Shown here in pieces: positions 43,062 through 50,723 of a DNA stretch of 64,000 bases (position 1 is its first letter; every line of letters starts with the position of its first letter). The notes beneath the pieces were generated by a model. The model saw only the letters and a program-made list of their open reading frames with translations. It made no database searches and was not told the DNA's origin. The stretch comes from Planctomycetota bacterium (GTDB lineage: Bacteria > Planctomycetota > Planctomycetia > Pirellulales > Pirellulaceae). Location of the stretch: positions 1 through 64,000 of the forward strand of contig JAPLNL010000022.1 in assembly GCA_026692905.1 (NCBI GenBank). The letters run 5' to 3'. The translations under genes and the position numbers were made by a program.

Positions 43062-44324
43062 ATGCCATCCATTTCAAGGAAGAAAAGACTGCAATTTCAT
43101 GAGTCGACTCAGCGTGCGCTGTGTCGAATGGCCTTCTTTTGCTTTGCCCTCCTGCCCATCTTTGCCGTTGGTGGCTACAGTCTCCTAAAGAGAACGCCCT
43201 GGTATCAAAGCTATCAAAAGGATTGGTGGGAACGCCGCCTGAGTGACAATCTTGGTGTAAATGTTAGTTTCGCATCCATCGAGTTTCCGAGCCCAAACAA
43301 GTTTCGGGTAAAGGACTTGGTCTGCGCCAATGCAGAAACGGGACGTCAGATCCTCAAAGTGGCTCAGGTCACTACATTGATGGATCGAAGCGGCTGGTAC
43401 GTCGAGGTGGACAAGCCCGAGCTCAACGGGGCGCAAATTGAAACCGCGATGCGGACGGTTCATGATAGATACCTGTGTCGCCCGCAAAGTACAGCCAGCT
43501 TACTCGGTTTGGCCATGACCGAACTCGTTATCTCCGATGGCAATGAAAGCACGAAATTTCAAAACGTCAAAGTTACATTGAAGCCAACGGAACCGATGTC
43601 GGAGTTAAAGGTTTCGTGTTTGTTGGATGGTCAGAAATTTGCGGACCAATTGTCTTATTTCGTGGTCGAACGAGACCATGTCGCCCAAACCACCAATTGG
43701 AAAATCAACTCAGCCGATGTTGCGATCCCCTGTCGCATCTTGAGCGAGCGGTTCCTTGAACTAAAGAACTTAGGCAGTCAAGCGAGTTTTCGCGGGAGTA
43801 TTGAAGGATGGCAAAATGATCGGCAGTGGGAGGCCACGGTACGAGGGCAGTTTCTTGCAGTGGACCTTGCAGTCGTTTCAACGCCATACGGAAAAGGACT
43901 CCAGGGTATGGGCGAATTGAATCTAGCCTATGCTGTGTTTCGAGACGGGAAACTTCGCGGAGTGGACGGCGGTTTCAAAAGCAATTCGTGTATTGCTGAC
44001 ACGGCTTGGTTGGACGAACTGTTTGCGCAACAGGTCTTGAGGTCTACCGACGGAGACTCTTGGCGTGCGTTTGGCCAGCGCGTAACCGTCAATGGTTTGG
44101 GCATTCGATTCAAATCGGACACGAATAAAGTGATCTATGCTGGCGCAACTTCACCACCATTGGACATGAGAGAGTTCTGGCCAGACTTAGCGGCTTATGC
44201 AGAGCGTAAGCCCATTGCATTTCATGACAACTGCTCGATGTCATTGGAGGCTCTCACATTGGCTCTGTCCGCATTTCCAAATCAGGAGCGTATTGCCGGG
44301 CAAGTTGCAAGTGGCCGACGATAG
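43062..44324 (+). CDS. Membrane-anchored protein of unknown function
   Basis: A protein of 420 residues from the ATG at 43062 (the GTG at 43047 is an alternative). A basic N-terminus is followed by one transmembrane segment (about residues 25-45, FFCFALLPIFAVGGYSLL), then a long extracytoplasmic part with alternating beta-strands. The segment after it reads NVSFASIEFPSPNKFRVKDL, the kind of sequence seen in AsmA/DUF748-like proteins, which handle lipids or outer-membrane assembly. I infer a similar fold only tentatively. It stands between a TolC-like gene and a CYTH gene, all on the plus strand. Confidence 0.68.
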   Translation: MPSISRKKRLQFHESTQRALCRMAFFCFALLPIFAVGGYSLLKRTPWYQSYQKDWWERRLSDNLGVNVSFASIEFPSPNKFRVKDLVCANAETGRQILKVAQVTTLMDRSGWYVEVDKPELNGAQIETAMRTVHDRYLCRPQSTASLLGLAMTELVISDGNESTKFQNVKVTLKPTEPMSELKVSCLLDGQKFADQLSYFVVERDHVAQTTNWKINSADVAIPCRILSERFLELKNLGSQASFRGSIEGWQNDRQWEATVRGQFLAVDLAVVSTPYGKGLQGMGELNLAYAVFRDGKLRGVDGGFKSNSCIADTAWLDELFAQQVLRSTDGDSWRAFGQRVTVNGLGIRFKSDTNKVIYAGATSPPLDMREFWPDLAAYAERKPIAFHDNCSMSLEALTLALSAFPNQERIAGQVASGRR

Positions 44325-44366
44325 CTTAGAACTGCGAAAACAGGTGCGAAAATAACTTCAACCCCC

Positions 44367-44918
44367 ATGGAAGCCGAATGCAAGTATCGCGTGCCGAATG
44401 TCGAGAGAGCGCGAACGCGTTTAAGGGAACTCGGGGCTGTGTTCTTGAGGCTTGAGACACATCGCGATACGTATTTGAGGCATCCATCGCGAGATTTTCG
44501 ATCGACCGATGAGGCCCTTCGAATTCGCGAAGTTGATGGCGAACCGTTTATTACTTACAAAGGCCCTCGCCTGGCAGGTCCGATCAAGATCCGACCCGAG
44601 ATCGAGCTACCCATGGTTGCCGGCACGGTAGAAGAGTGGTTGAAAATTTGGGGGCATCTCGGTTTTGTTGTGGCATTGACCGTTCCAAAGTCGCGAGAGG
44701 TTTATGAGCTAGAGCATGTGGGGCGTTTGCTGACCATAACGCTGGATCAAGTAGAATCCTTAGGTGCGTTCACCGAGATCGAGCGGGTCGTGAACGATCC
44801 GTCCGAAATTGAACAAGCGCAAGCGGACATTCAAGAAGTCGGCAGGATCCTGCAATTGACCGAGGTTGAGCCTCGAAGCTATCTGGGATTGTTGCTGCAA
44901 CTAGCCGATGGGCGTTAG
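44367..44918 (+). CDS. CYTH-domain protein, class IV adenylate cyclase-like
   Basis: A 183-residue CYTH domain (CyaB/thiamine triphosphatase fold). The N-terminal E-x-E-x-K motif is EAECKY at residues 2-7, and the triphosphate-tunnel residues appear in ALRIRE (about 50-55), YKGPR and RPEIELP. The C-terminal FTEIERVV and EVEPRSYLGLLL are also family features. Such enzymes act on triphosphates, either making cAMP or hydrolysing inorganic or thiamine triphosphate; the activity cannot be read from sequence alone. It follows the unknown membrane-anchored gene by 42 bases. Confidence 0.87.
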   Translation: MEAECKYRVPNVERARTRLRELGAVFLRLETHRDTYLRHPSRDFRSTDEALRIREVDGEPFITYKGPRLAGPIKIRPEIELPMVAGTVEEWLKIWGHLGFVVALTVPKSREVYELEHVGRLLTITLDQVESLGAFTEIERVVNDPSEIEQAQADIQEVGRILQLTEVEPRSYLGLLLQLADGR

Positions 44919-44944
44919 CCTTGTTATTGTCCCTAGGAGGCAAC

Positions 44945-45058
44945 ACTGTGAAGCATTTTGTAGCGAAACTCGTCAAGAGTTTCGGTGGTTAGGCGATTCA
45001 AACGAAAGTCTTGACGACTTTCGCTACACACAAGCCTGTTTTTAGCAGCGAAAGATGT
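44945..45058. repeat. Family-B element, copy 3, full length
   Basis: The core hairpin 44959-45028 is flanked by CACTGTGAAGCATTTTG on the left and a TGTTTTTAGCAGCGAAAGATG stretch on the right; both flanks recur in inverted order at 42829-42899. It ends 51 bases before the ATG at 45110. Confidence 0.85.
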
Positions 45059-45109
45059 ATACTGCTAACTGACATTGGAGCATCTTCGAGGCACTGTTTT
45101 TGGACCATT

Positions 45110-46048
45110 ATGGAATTGGGTTACCTCCAGCGGTTGACGCTGCAGCTTACAGTGGGAGCGGCCATGCTACCGGATTCCATTCGCGATCCGCACGCACAGT
45201 TTGTCCTGTCGCAGCAGAGAAACGATGGCGGCTGGTCGGGACGTGAGGGAGACAGCGATCTCTATTACTCAGGATTCGCTTTGCGATCACTGGCAATTCT
45301 TGGGCTGCTAACCGGCGAGGTGGCAGAGGCTGCGAGCCGTTTTTTGCTGTCCCGAACCGAACACCAAGAATCGGTCATCGATTTGCTTTCGCTGGTTTAC
45401 GGTGCAGCTTTGATCGAAGCCTCGACGGAAAAGAATCCTCTGGACGGAGTATCAGTCGACTGGCAAAGCCGTGTGACAACGTTGCTAACTTCGCTACGAC
45501 AGCCAGATGGCGGATTTGCCCGGACCGCCCAAGCGTCGATTGGCAGCACGTATCAGACTTTCCTCGTGGCGATTTGTTTGGAACTAATGGGGCATCCACT
45601 GCCGACCGACGATCCGAGCGTTCGCTTTTTGCTATCGCAACGGCGAGACGATGGCGGATTCTTAGAGGTCCGTGTGGCCAAGCGATCAGGAACCAATCCA
45701 ACAGCGGCTGCGATTGGCGCTCTCAGGACGCTCAACGCATTGTCCGAAGACATCGCCCAAGATGCCGCCGAGTTCATTTCGGAATTGCAAAGCGATGAGG
45801 GGGGCTTTCAAGCCAACACGCGCATGCCACTACCAGACTTGCTCAGTACATTCACGAGTTGCGTGACTTTGTGGGAGACCGACTCGCTTGAGAAAGTCGA
45901 TACCGCGCGAGCATGGCGGTACGGGTTGAGTATGGCAAGGCCCCATGGCGGTTTTGCTGGCTTTGAGCTCGATCCAGCGGAGGACGTGGAGTACACGTTT
46001 TACGGGCTTGGATTGTTGAGTTTGTTGGCACCGTGGCAACTTGGCTAA
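45110..46048 (+). CDS. Prenyltransferase/squalene-cyclase-repeat protein
   Basis: A 312-residue alpha/alpha toroid protein with repeats of the squalene-hopene cyclase/prenyltransferase-beta type: repeated DGGW/DGGF-like motifs at QQRNDGGW, RQPDGGFAR, QRRDDGGF and SDEGGF, spaced about 50-60 residues. There is no DxDD motif and no obvious zinc-ligand set, so I cannot say whether it is an enzyme. The ATG at 45110 is chosen, because the longer frame runs back through a repeat hairpin. A planctomycete paralogue group of this type is plausible. Confidence 0.85.
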   Translation: MELGYLQRLTLQLTVGAAMLPDSIRDPHAQFVLSQQRNDGGWSGREGDSDLYYSGFALRSLAILGLLTGEVAEAASRFLLSRTEHQESVIDLLSLVYGAALIEASTEKNPLDGVSVDWQSRVTTLLTSLRQPDGGFARTAQASIGSTYQTFLVAICLELMGHPLPTDDPSVRFLLSQRRDDGGFLEVRVAKRSGTNPTAAAIGALRTLNALSEDIAQDAAEFISELQSDEGGFQANTRMPLPDLLSTFTSCVTLWETDSLEKVDTARAWRYGLSMARPHGGFAGFELDPAEDVEYTFYGLGLLSLLAPWQLG

Positions 46049-46089
46049 ATAAGCTGCTGGATGTTAGCCAAATGGCACTTTCTTTGTTA

Positions 46090-46242
46090 GGCAAGCGGCA
46101 GCATGAAAACCACCTTAGCACGACGCGCAAGCTAGTGAATTGGGCAGTAAATTCACTAGCTTGCGCGTCGTGCTAGGTATGTCGTGCTAGGTATGTCGTG
46201 CTAGGTATGTCGTGCTAGGTATATTGGGCTCCGCCGCTCGCC
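46090..46242. repeat. Family-C element, copy 4, right arm amplified
   Basis: Outer ends are GGCAAGCGG at 46090 and CCGCTCGCC at 46234-46242. After the inner inverted repeat the last 14 bases of the right arm, GTCGTGCTAGGTAT, occur four times in perfect tandem at 46167-46222. The rest of the gap to 46513 holds a CCGGAGGGCTCGCG-type hairpin and no gene. Confidence 0.92.
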
Positions 46243-46513
46243 TTAGCGGAACGGCTCGAGTCGTCCGGTGCGTGACGAAATGCCGGGAAACCGGAGGGCT
46301 CGCGCCCTGCTGCTACAAAAATAAATTGAAATTCGTCTTTTGCCATGTTCCTGTTCGAATAGGCAATTTAGGTAGTCTGTGCAGTGCTGGTTGGGAGGAT
46401 TGAATTTAAAGTACCAATTGTTTCGATCTTAAGTCTGCTGGACACAACGACCCGTGGAACGCGAGTCTCGATCACTCAAGACCAGCCAATGCGAAACACT
46501 AAAGGACTAAGTC

Positions 46514-46807
46514 ATGAAACGCGGCATTCTTTCACTCGCCCTATTTGGTATCACTCTTGCCATGTCCAGTGGCTGCCTTCACAGCAATCGATGCAATAGC
46601 TGCAACGGTGCTTTGGGATGTCGGCCATGCAATATTGGTTGGCAAAGAGGTGGAACGGATTACGGTGCGCATCTATCGCACAATCAGTATCGGACCGATC
46701 CGCAAGTCGGTTCGGGAGTACAAGCTCCACAGACAGCCTATCCGTACTACACAAATCGTGGCCCGCGAGATTTCTTTACGAGCAACCCACCACCACTCGG
46801 TCGGTAG
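46514..46807 (+). CDS. Small Gly/Asn-rich lipoprotein
   Basis: A 97-residue lipoprotein precursor. The signal ends in LAMSSGC, with Cys21 as the lipidation site. The mature part is short, Cys-rich near its start (C-x-x-C-x-x-x-x-x-x-C-x-x-C pattern: NRCNSCNGALGCRPC) and ends in a disordered Pro/Asn stretch. AAGGA upstream of the ATG gives a good ribosome binding site, which supports this start. The cysteine spacing could bind a metal or form disulphides. Function is unknown. Confidence 0.75.
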   Translation: MKRGILSLALFGITLAMSSGCLHSNRCNSCNGALGCRPCNIGWQRGGTDYGAHLSHNQYRTDPQVGSGVQAPQTAYPYYTNRGPRDFFTSNPPPLGR

Positions 46808-47002
46808 TTTGTTCAGGTAGCGGACGGCACTTCAGAATGTGTCTGCTAGGCATTAGCCGTTGGGCGCCAGCCCCGGTTTCCTTAAGTGCTCGACATTTGT
46901 CGAGCAAGGCGGCAATAGCCTAACTCCACTCACCGGACGCTTGCGCCGTTTCGCTACTTGCTCTAAGAGGGATCAAGTCGGAGAGCTTTGCACCATGGTT
47001 TG

Positions 47003-48136
47003 TCACTTCGAGAAACGTGACAATCTCAAGAAATCAAGGCCTACAGAAACGGGCCGTTCCATCGCCAACTCCGCGGCCAATTCTCCCAAGACGCTCGTGA
47101 ACTTGAACCCGTGCCCCGACAATCCCGCTACGATCGTGACTTGCGGATAGCTCGGCATCGTATCCACAATAAAGTGTTCGTCAGGGGTCATGGTGTAGTA
47201 ACAGCCTGACCATCGTGTCATTCGCTTGCTCACCTCCGGCAAATTCTTTGTCAGGAACGATTCTACGGCTAATTCGTCTTCGCCATTTCGTTTGTGGTTG
47301 CCATCGATTTCAGAACTCACGGGTTCGCCACCGCTATGCCGAGCGATCTTGAGCCCTAACGCATCGCGTTGTGGGAAACCATAAAAGAACCCTGTGGGCG
47401 TCTCATAGAAAAAGCACGGAAAGCCATCGATTTCACGATACGAGTCGTTTTCGACTTCGAACCAGTAAAGATGCTTTTGCAAAACCTGCAGCGGGATTCT
47501 TAATTGACTGAGCAACTCGACAGCCCAAGGTCCGGCCGCAAGAATGAGCTTGTCCGCAAAAAAATCTTCTTCCTGCGTTTGAACGCGCACACCAGCTCCA
47601 TTCGGCTCCCAACCGATTACTTTCTGATTGACTTCTAGCGTGGCACCTAACCTAGCCGCACTGTCCAAGTGAGCTTGCACGCATGCTTCTACATTCAAAT
47701 AGCCTGCATCCTTTTCCAAAACGACAGACCATGAGTCATCCCCATGCAAACCTGGAAAGTTCTTTTTTGCTTCCCTCATGCTCAGACGTTCGATGGGTAG
47801 ATCAAACTGAGCGGCACTTTTCAGAACACCGGGAATTACGATACCATCGTCAGGTCCGATTTCGAGAAGACCAGTTGGATGATACAGCCTCTTTTCCGAT
47901 CTGGACTCTAGTTCGTGCCAAAGGTGATAGGCACGGCACAACAACGGTACATAGTCCGGATGTTCGAAATACGATTTGCGGATGATCCGTGTTTCGCCGT
48001 GTGAGCTGCCGCGCGAATGCGGGGGCGAAAACTGGTCCAAACCGAGAACACAGTAGCCTCGCTCTGCCAACGCAAACGCCGACGCACTGCCAACGCCCCC
48101 CAAACCAACCACAATAACATCGTAAATCTTGGCCAT
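47003..48136 (-). CDS. Sarcosine/N-methyltryptophan oxidase-type flavoenzyme
   Basis: A 377-residue flavoprotein of the monomeric sarcosine oxidase family, which oxidises N-methyl amino acids and releases peroxide. The FAD-binding GLGGVGSASA is near residue 12, and HGETRIIR lies near residue 50. Cys312 in CYYTMTPDEHF matches the cysteine to which FAD is covalently attached in the family. The GLKIARHSGG segment contains the Lys expected for oxygen activation. I cannot choose between sarcosine, N-methyltryptophan and related substrates. The gene is single on the minus strand. Confidence 0.9.
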   Translation of the reverse strand: MAKIYDVIVVGLGGVGSASAFALAERGYCVLGLDQFSPPHSRGSSHGETRIIRKSYFEHPDYVPLLCRAYHLWHELESRSEKRLYHPTGLLEIGPDDGIVIPGVLKSAAQFDLPIERLSMREAKKNFPGLHGDDSWSVVLEKDAGYLNVEACVQAHLDSAARLGATLEVNQKVIGWEPNGAGVRVQTQEEDFFADKLILAAGPWAVELLSQLRIPLQVLQKHLYWFEVENDSYREIDGFPCFFYETPTGFFYGFPQRDALGLKIARHSGGEPVSSEIDGNHKRNGEDELAVESFLTKNLPEVSKRMTRWSGCYYTMTPDEHFIVDTMPSYPQVTIVAGLSGHGFKFTSVLGELAAELAMERPVSVGLDFLRLSRFSK

Positions 48137-48177
48137 ACGATTCGTCGAAGCAAAAATGTGAATATGATTTTACTCTC

Positions 48178-48300
48178 GTTCCAAAGCTCCGTCTTGGAAC
48201 GCACTGCCCTCGAGGCTCCGCCTCGCGTTAGCCGTGCTATGACAACTTAGGAGGCAGGAGCCTCCGGTGCATTGCGTCCCCAGGCGGAGCCGGGGGACGA
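48178..48300. repeat. Short hairpins between flavoenzyme and ppk1 genes
   Basis: CGTTCCAAAGCTCCGTCTTG-GAACG forms one hairpin; GAGGCTCCGCCTC and GGAGGCAGGAGCCTCC follow. No gene is seen in 48137-48347. Confidence 0.7.
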
Positions 48301-48347
48301 GTGCAAATACACGCCAAGCGCCTGATGCTCACTGTTCCGCGGGTGTC

Positions 48348-50465
48348 TTACTCCTTACTCGTCGTTGCCGCCTTATGCGGTTCGAATGTCGTCCTCGCCG
48401 CGTGTTCCGCTTTTTTGATCGCCGACAATGCGGACTCATACAAGAATCTCTGTGCCCGAAACTTGGCTTGGTTTTGCTCGGGATGGATGCGACTATAACG
48501 GCCATCGCTTCCAAGTCGCCACGCGTTTTGGTTGTCGCGGAAGTAGGTGTCGAGAATTTCCATCAATCGGCGACGAGAACCGGTATCTTCGATCGGGACT
48601 AGCAATTCGACTCGTCGGTCAAAGGAACGAGGCATCCAATCCGCACTGCTGATAAAGACAGCGTCGTCCCCGCCATGGTAGAAATAAAAGACACGGGCAT
48701 GCTCGAGGAATCGGTCAACAATGCTCACCACGGAAATATTTTCGCTTTGACCAGGAACACCTGGACGCAAGCAACATACACCTCGAATATTGAGACGAAT
48801 AATGACGCCTGCTTGGCTGGCTTCATAGAGTGCATTGATAATGTCGGGGTCGACGAGCGAGTTCATTTTGCCGGCAATGTAAGCCTTCTGGCCATTTCGC
48901 TTGTTGATCGTCTCGGCTTGAATCAGCGCCAGAAGTTTCTTTCGAAGTCCTAACGGAGCCGAGTCGAGCTTGTCGTAAGGCTGCGGCTGGCTGTAGCCTG
49001 TGATCGCATTGATAAAGGAGCTGGCATCGCGGCCCAGCGATTCATTGCAAGTCATGTAGCTGATGTCGCTATACATGCGAGCGGTCGTTTCGTTGTAGTT
49101 GCCCGTTCCAAAGTGAACGTAGCGAACAATTCCCGAAGGCTCACGACGTACCACGACGCAAATCTTTGCGTGTGTCTTGAGGCCGCGGACTCCATAGATG
49201 ACTTGTACGCCAGATCGTTCGAGCTCACGAGCCCACTCGATATTGCGTGCTTCATCGAATCTCGCCTTGAGCTCGACAATAGCGGTAACATACTTGCCAC
49301 GTTCCGCGGCACGTTTCAGGGCTGCAACGATCGGGCTTTTGCGACTGGTTCGATAGAGCACTTGTTTGATCGCAAGCACATCCGGATCCTCTGCAGCTTC
49401 TTCCAGGAATCGAACGACGGGTTCGAAGCTTTCGTACGGATGACACAGGAGCAAATCGCGTTCGCTAATCGACTTGAACATGGACTGAGTCGGATCGATC
49501 ACGGGCGACCGCTGAGGAATCCAAGGTGTGTCTTTGAGAGCCGGGAATCCCTCCATGTCGGTCAGATACATCATGCTGGAAAGATCGAGTGGTCCAGGAA
49601 ACTTGAAAACGTCACATGGGTTCAAGCCGAGCTTGTCTTGCAAAAACTGGAGCGTGGGCTCGGAGGCAGAGTCCGCGATTTCGAGTCGAACAAAACCTGC
49701 CGACCGCCGAGAATGCAACACCTCTTGCATCCCCAACATAAGGTCCGCCGCACTGTCTTCGCGTACGGAAACGTCGGCGTTTCTCGTTACGCGAAACGCA
49801 ATGCATTCCTCAATACGTTTTCCGGGATAATATTGATCGACCCATTCTGCGGTGACATCTTCCAGCAACGCGTAGTTGTAGCCGCGATCACTTGGCAAGG
49901 TGATGAATCGCGAGAGAACTTTGCCGAGCGGGATAAAGGCAAAGCGGTGCGGCTTTTCGGAATCGCCACTCGCCATGCGCACGCATAAGTGCATTCCGAG
50001 GTTGACCAAGATCGGAAATGGGCTATCCGGGTCGATGTCCATCGGTGAAATGACAGGGTAAATTTCCTCATTGAAGAACCGCGTGATCGCTTCGCGATGT
50101 CGCGCGGATGCATTGCGCGCAGAAATTCGCTCAAGCCCTTCGGCGGTCAAGGTCGGTTCCACTGCGGTTAGAAAACAATCGTATTGGTCACGAATAATCG
50201 CGTTGACGCGCTCGTAAATATCCTCGAGTTGCTCCGTTACCGTCTTGCCGCTTGGATCGGGCGTTTCGATGCCGCGGGCTTGATGGAGTTGCAAACCGCC
50301 CACGCGAACCATGAAGAATTCGTCCATGTTGCTCGCGGTAATGGCGAGAAACTTGAGACGTTCTAGAACCGGCACCTTCGTGTAAAGTGCTTGGTCCAAG
50401 ACCCGTTGGTTGAACTCAAGCCAGCTGAGTTCACGATTGATAAAAGTTTGGTTGGAATTCGACAT
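48348..50465 (-). CDS. ppk1: Polyphosphate kinase 1
   Basis: A 705-residue PPK1, which reversibly transfers the terminal phosphate of ATP to polyphosphate. The N-terminal domain starts FINRELSWLEFNQRVL. The catalytic His lies in YVHFGTGNYNE, and the second HKD-type motif GLKTHAKICVV is nearby; the C-terminal SADWMPRSFDRRVELL is also typical. Length is normal. It is a single gene on the minus strand, divergent from the GH63-like gene with 258 bases between them. Confidence 0.96.
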   Translation of the reverse strand: MSNSNQTFINRELSWLEFNQRVLDQALYTKVPVLERLKFLAITASNMDEFFMVRVGGLQLHQARGIETPDPSGKTVTEQLEDIYERVNAIIRDQYDCFLTAVEPTLTAEGLERISARNASARHREAITRFFNEEIYPVISPMDIDPDSPFPILVNLGMHLCVRMASGDSEKPHRFAFIPLGKVLSRFITLPSDRGYNYALLEDVTAEWVDQYYPGKRIEECIAFRVTRNADVSVREDSAADLMLGMQEVLHSRRSAGFVRLEIADSASEPTLQFLQDKLGLNPCDVFKFPGPLDLSSMMYLTDMEGFPALKDTPWIPQRSPVIDPTQSMFKSISERDLLLCHPYESFEPVVRFLEEAAEDPDVLAIKQVLYRTSRKSPIVAALKRAAERGKYVTAIVELKARFDEARNIEWARELERSGVQVIYGVRGLKTHAKICVVVRREPSGIVRYVHFGTGNYNETTARMYSDISYMTCNESLGRDASSFINAITGYSQPQPYDKLDSAPLGLRKKLLALIQAETINKRNGQKAYIAGKMNSLVDPDIINALYEASQAGVIIRLNIRGVCCLRPGVPGQSENISVVSIVDRFLEHARVFYFYHGGDDAVFISSADWMPRSFDRRVELLVPIEDTGSRRRLMEILDTYFRDNQNAWRLGSDGRYSRIHPEQNQAKFRAQRFLYESALSAIKKAEHAARTTFEPHKAATTSKE

Positions 50466-50567
50466 AAATCACATCAAAACGTTTTTTGCGGACAACTCAA
50501 TCTCGAACGCTTATCGTACACGGATTTCGAATTTCGAGAACCGACAACATATTGGGGCCACGATTCG

Positions 50568-50645
50568 TAGCTGGATTCGTAAGAATTCAGCAAGTTCTAC
50601 TTTCCTGCAAATCCCGCTACCGAAGTTTTCATTCCGCCGCTCGCC
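50568..50645. repeat. Partial family-C-related element
   Basis: Left end TAGCTGGATTCGTAAGAATT (as at 23365) and right end CCGCTCGCC are kept, but the inner inverted repeat is replaced by unrelated sequence. It lies in the divergent region upstream of ppk1 and the glycoside hydrolase. Confidence 0.75.
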
Positions 50646-50723
50646 TAAAGACAAATCCTTGAAAAAACGATAAGCTCAGGAGACCAAAGCTTTCTCATTC
50701 TCATCGTTTTTGCAGCCTGTTCC

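Noticed and set aside
45011-45109. N-terminal extension of the prenyltransferase-repeat protein
   Set aside because: The extra 33 codons overlap a family-B element; the family-like sequence starts at the ATG at 45110.
46243-46330. Possible tRNA-like fold upstream of the small lipoprotein
   Set aside because: The GC-rich stretch contains hairpins but no acceptor/T-arm pattern and no CCA-type end; it is more likely another intergenic repeat.
48428-49988. Long plus-strand ORFs opposite ppk1, including one of 291 codons
   Set aside because: They are antisense shadows of the ppk1 reading frame with no recognisable domain or start signal.
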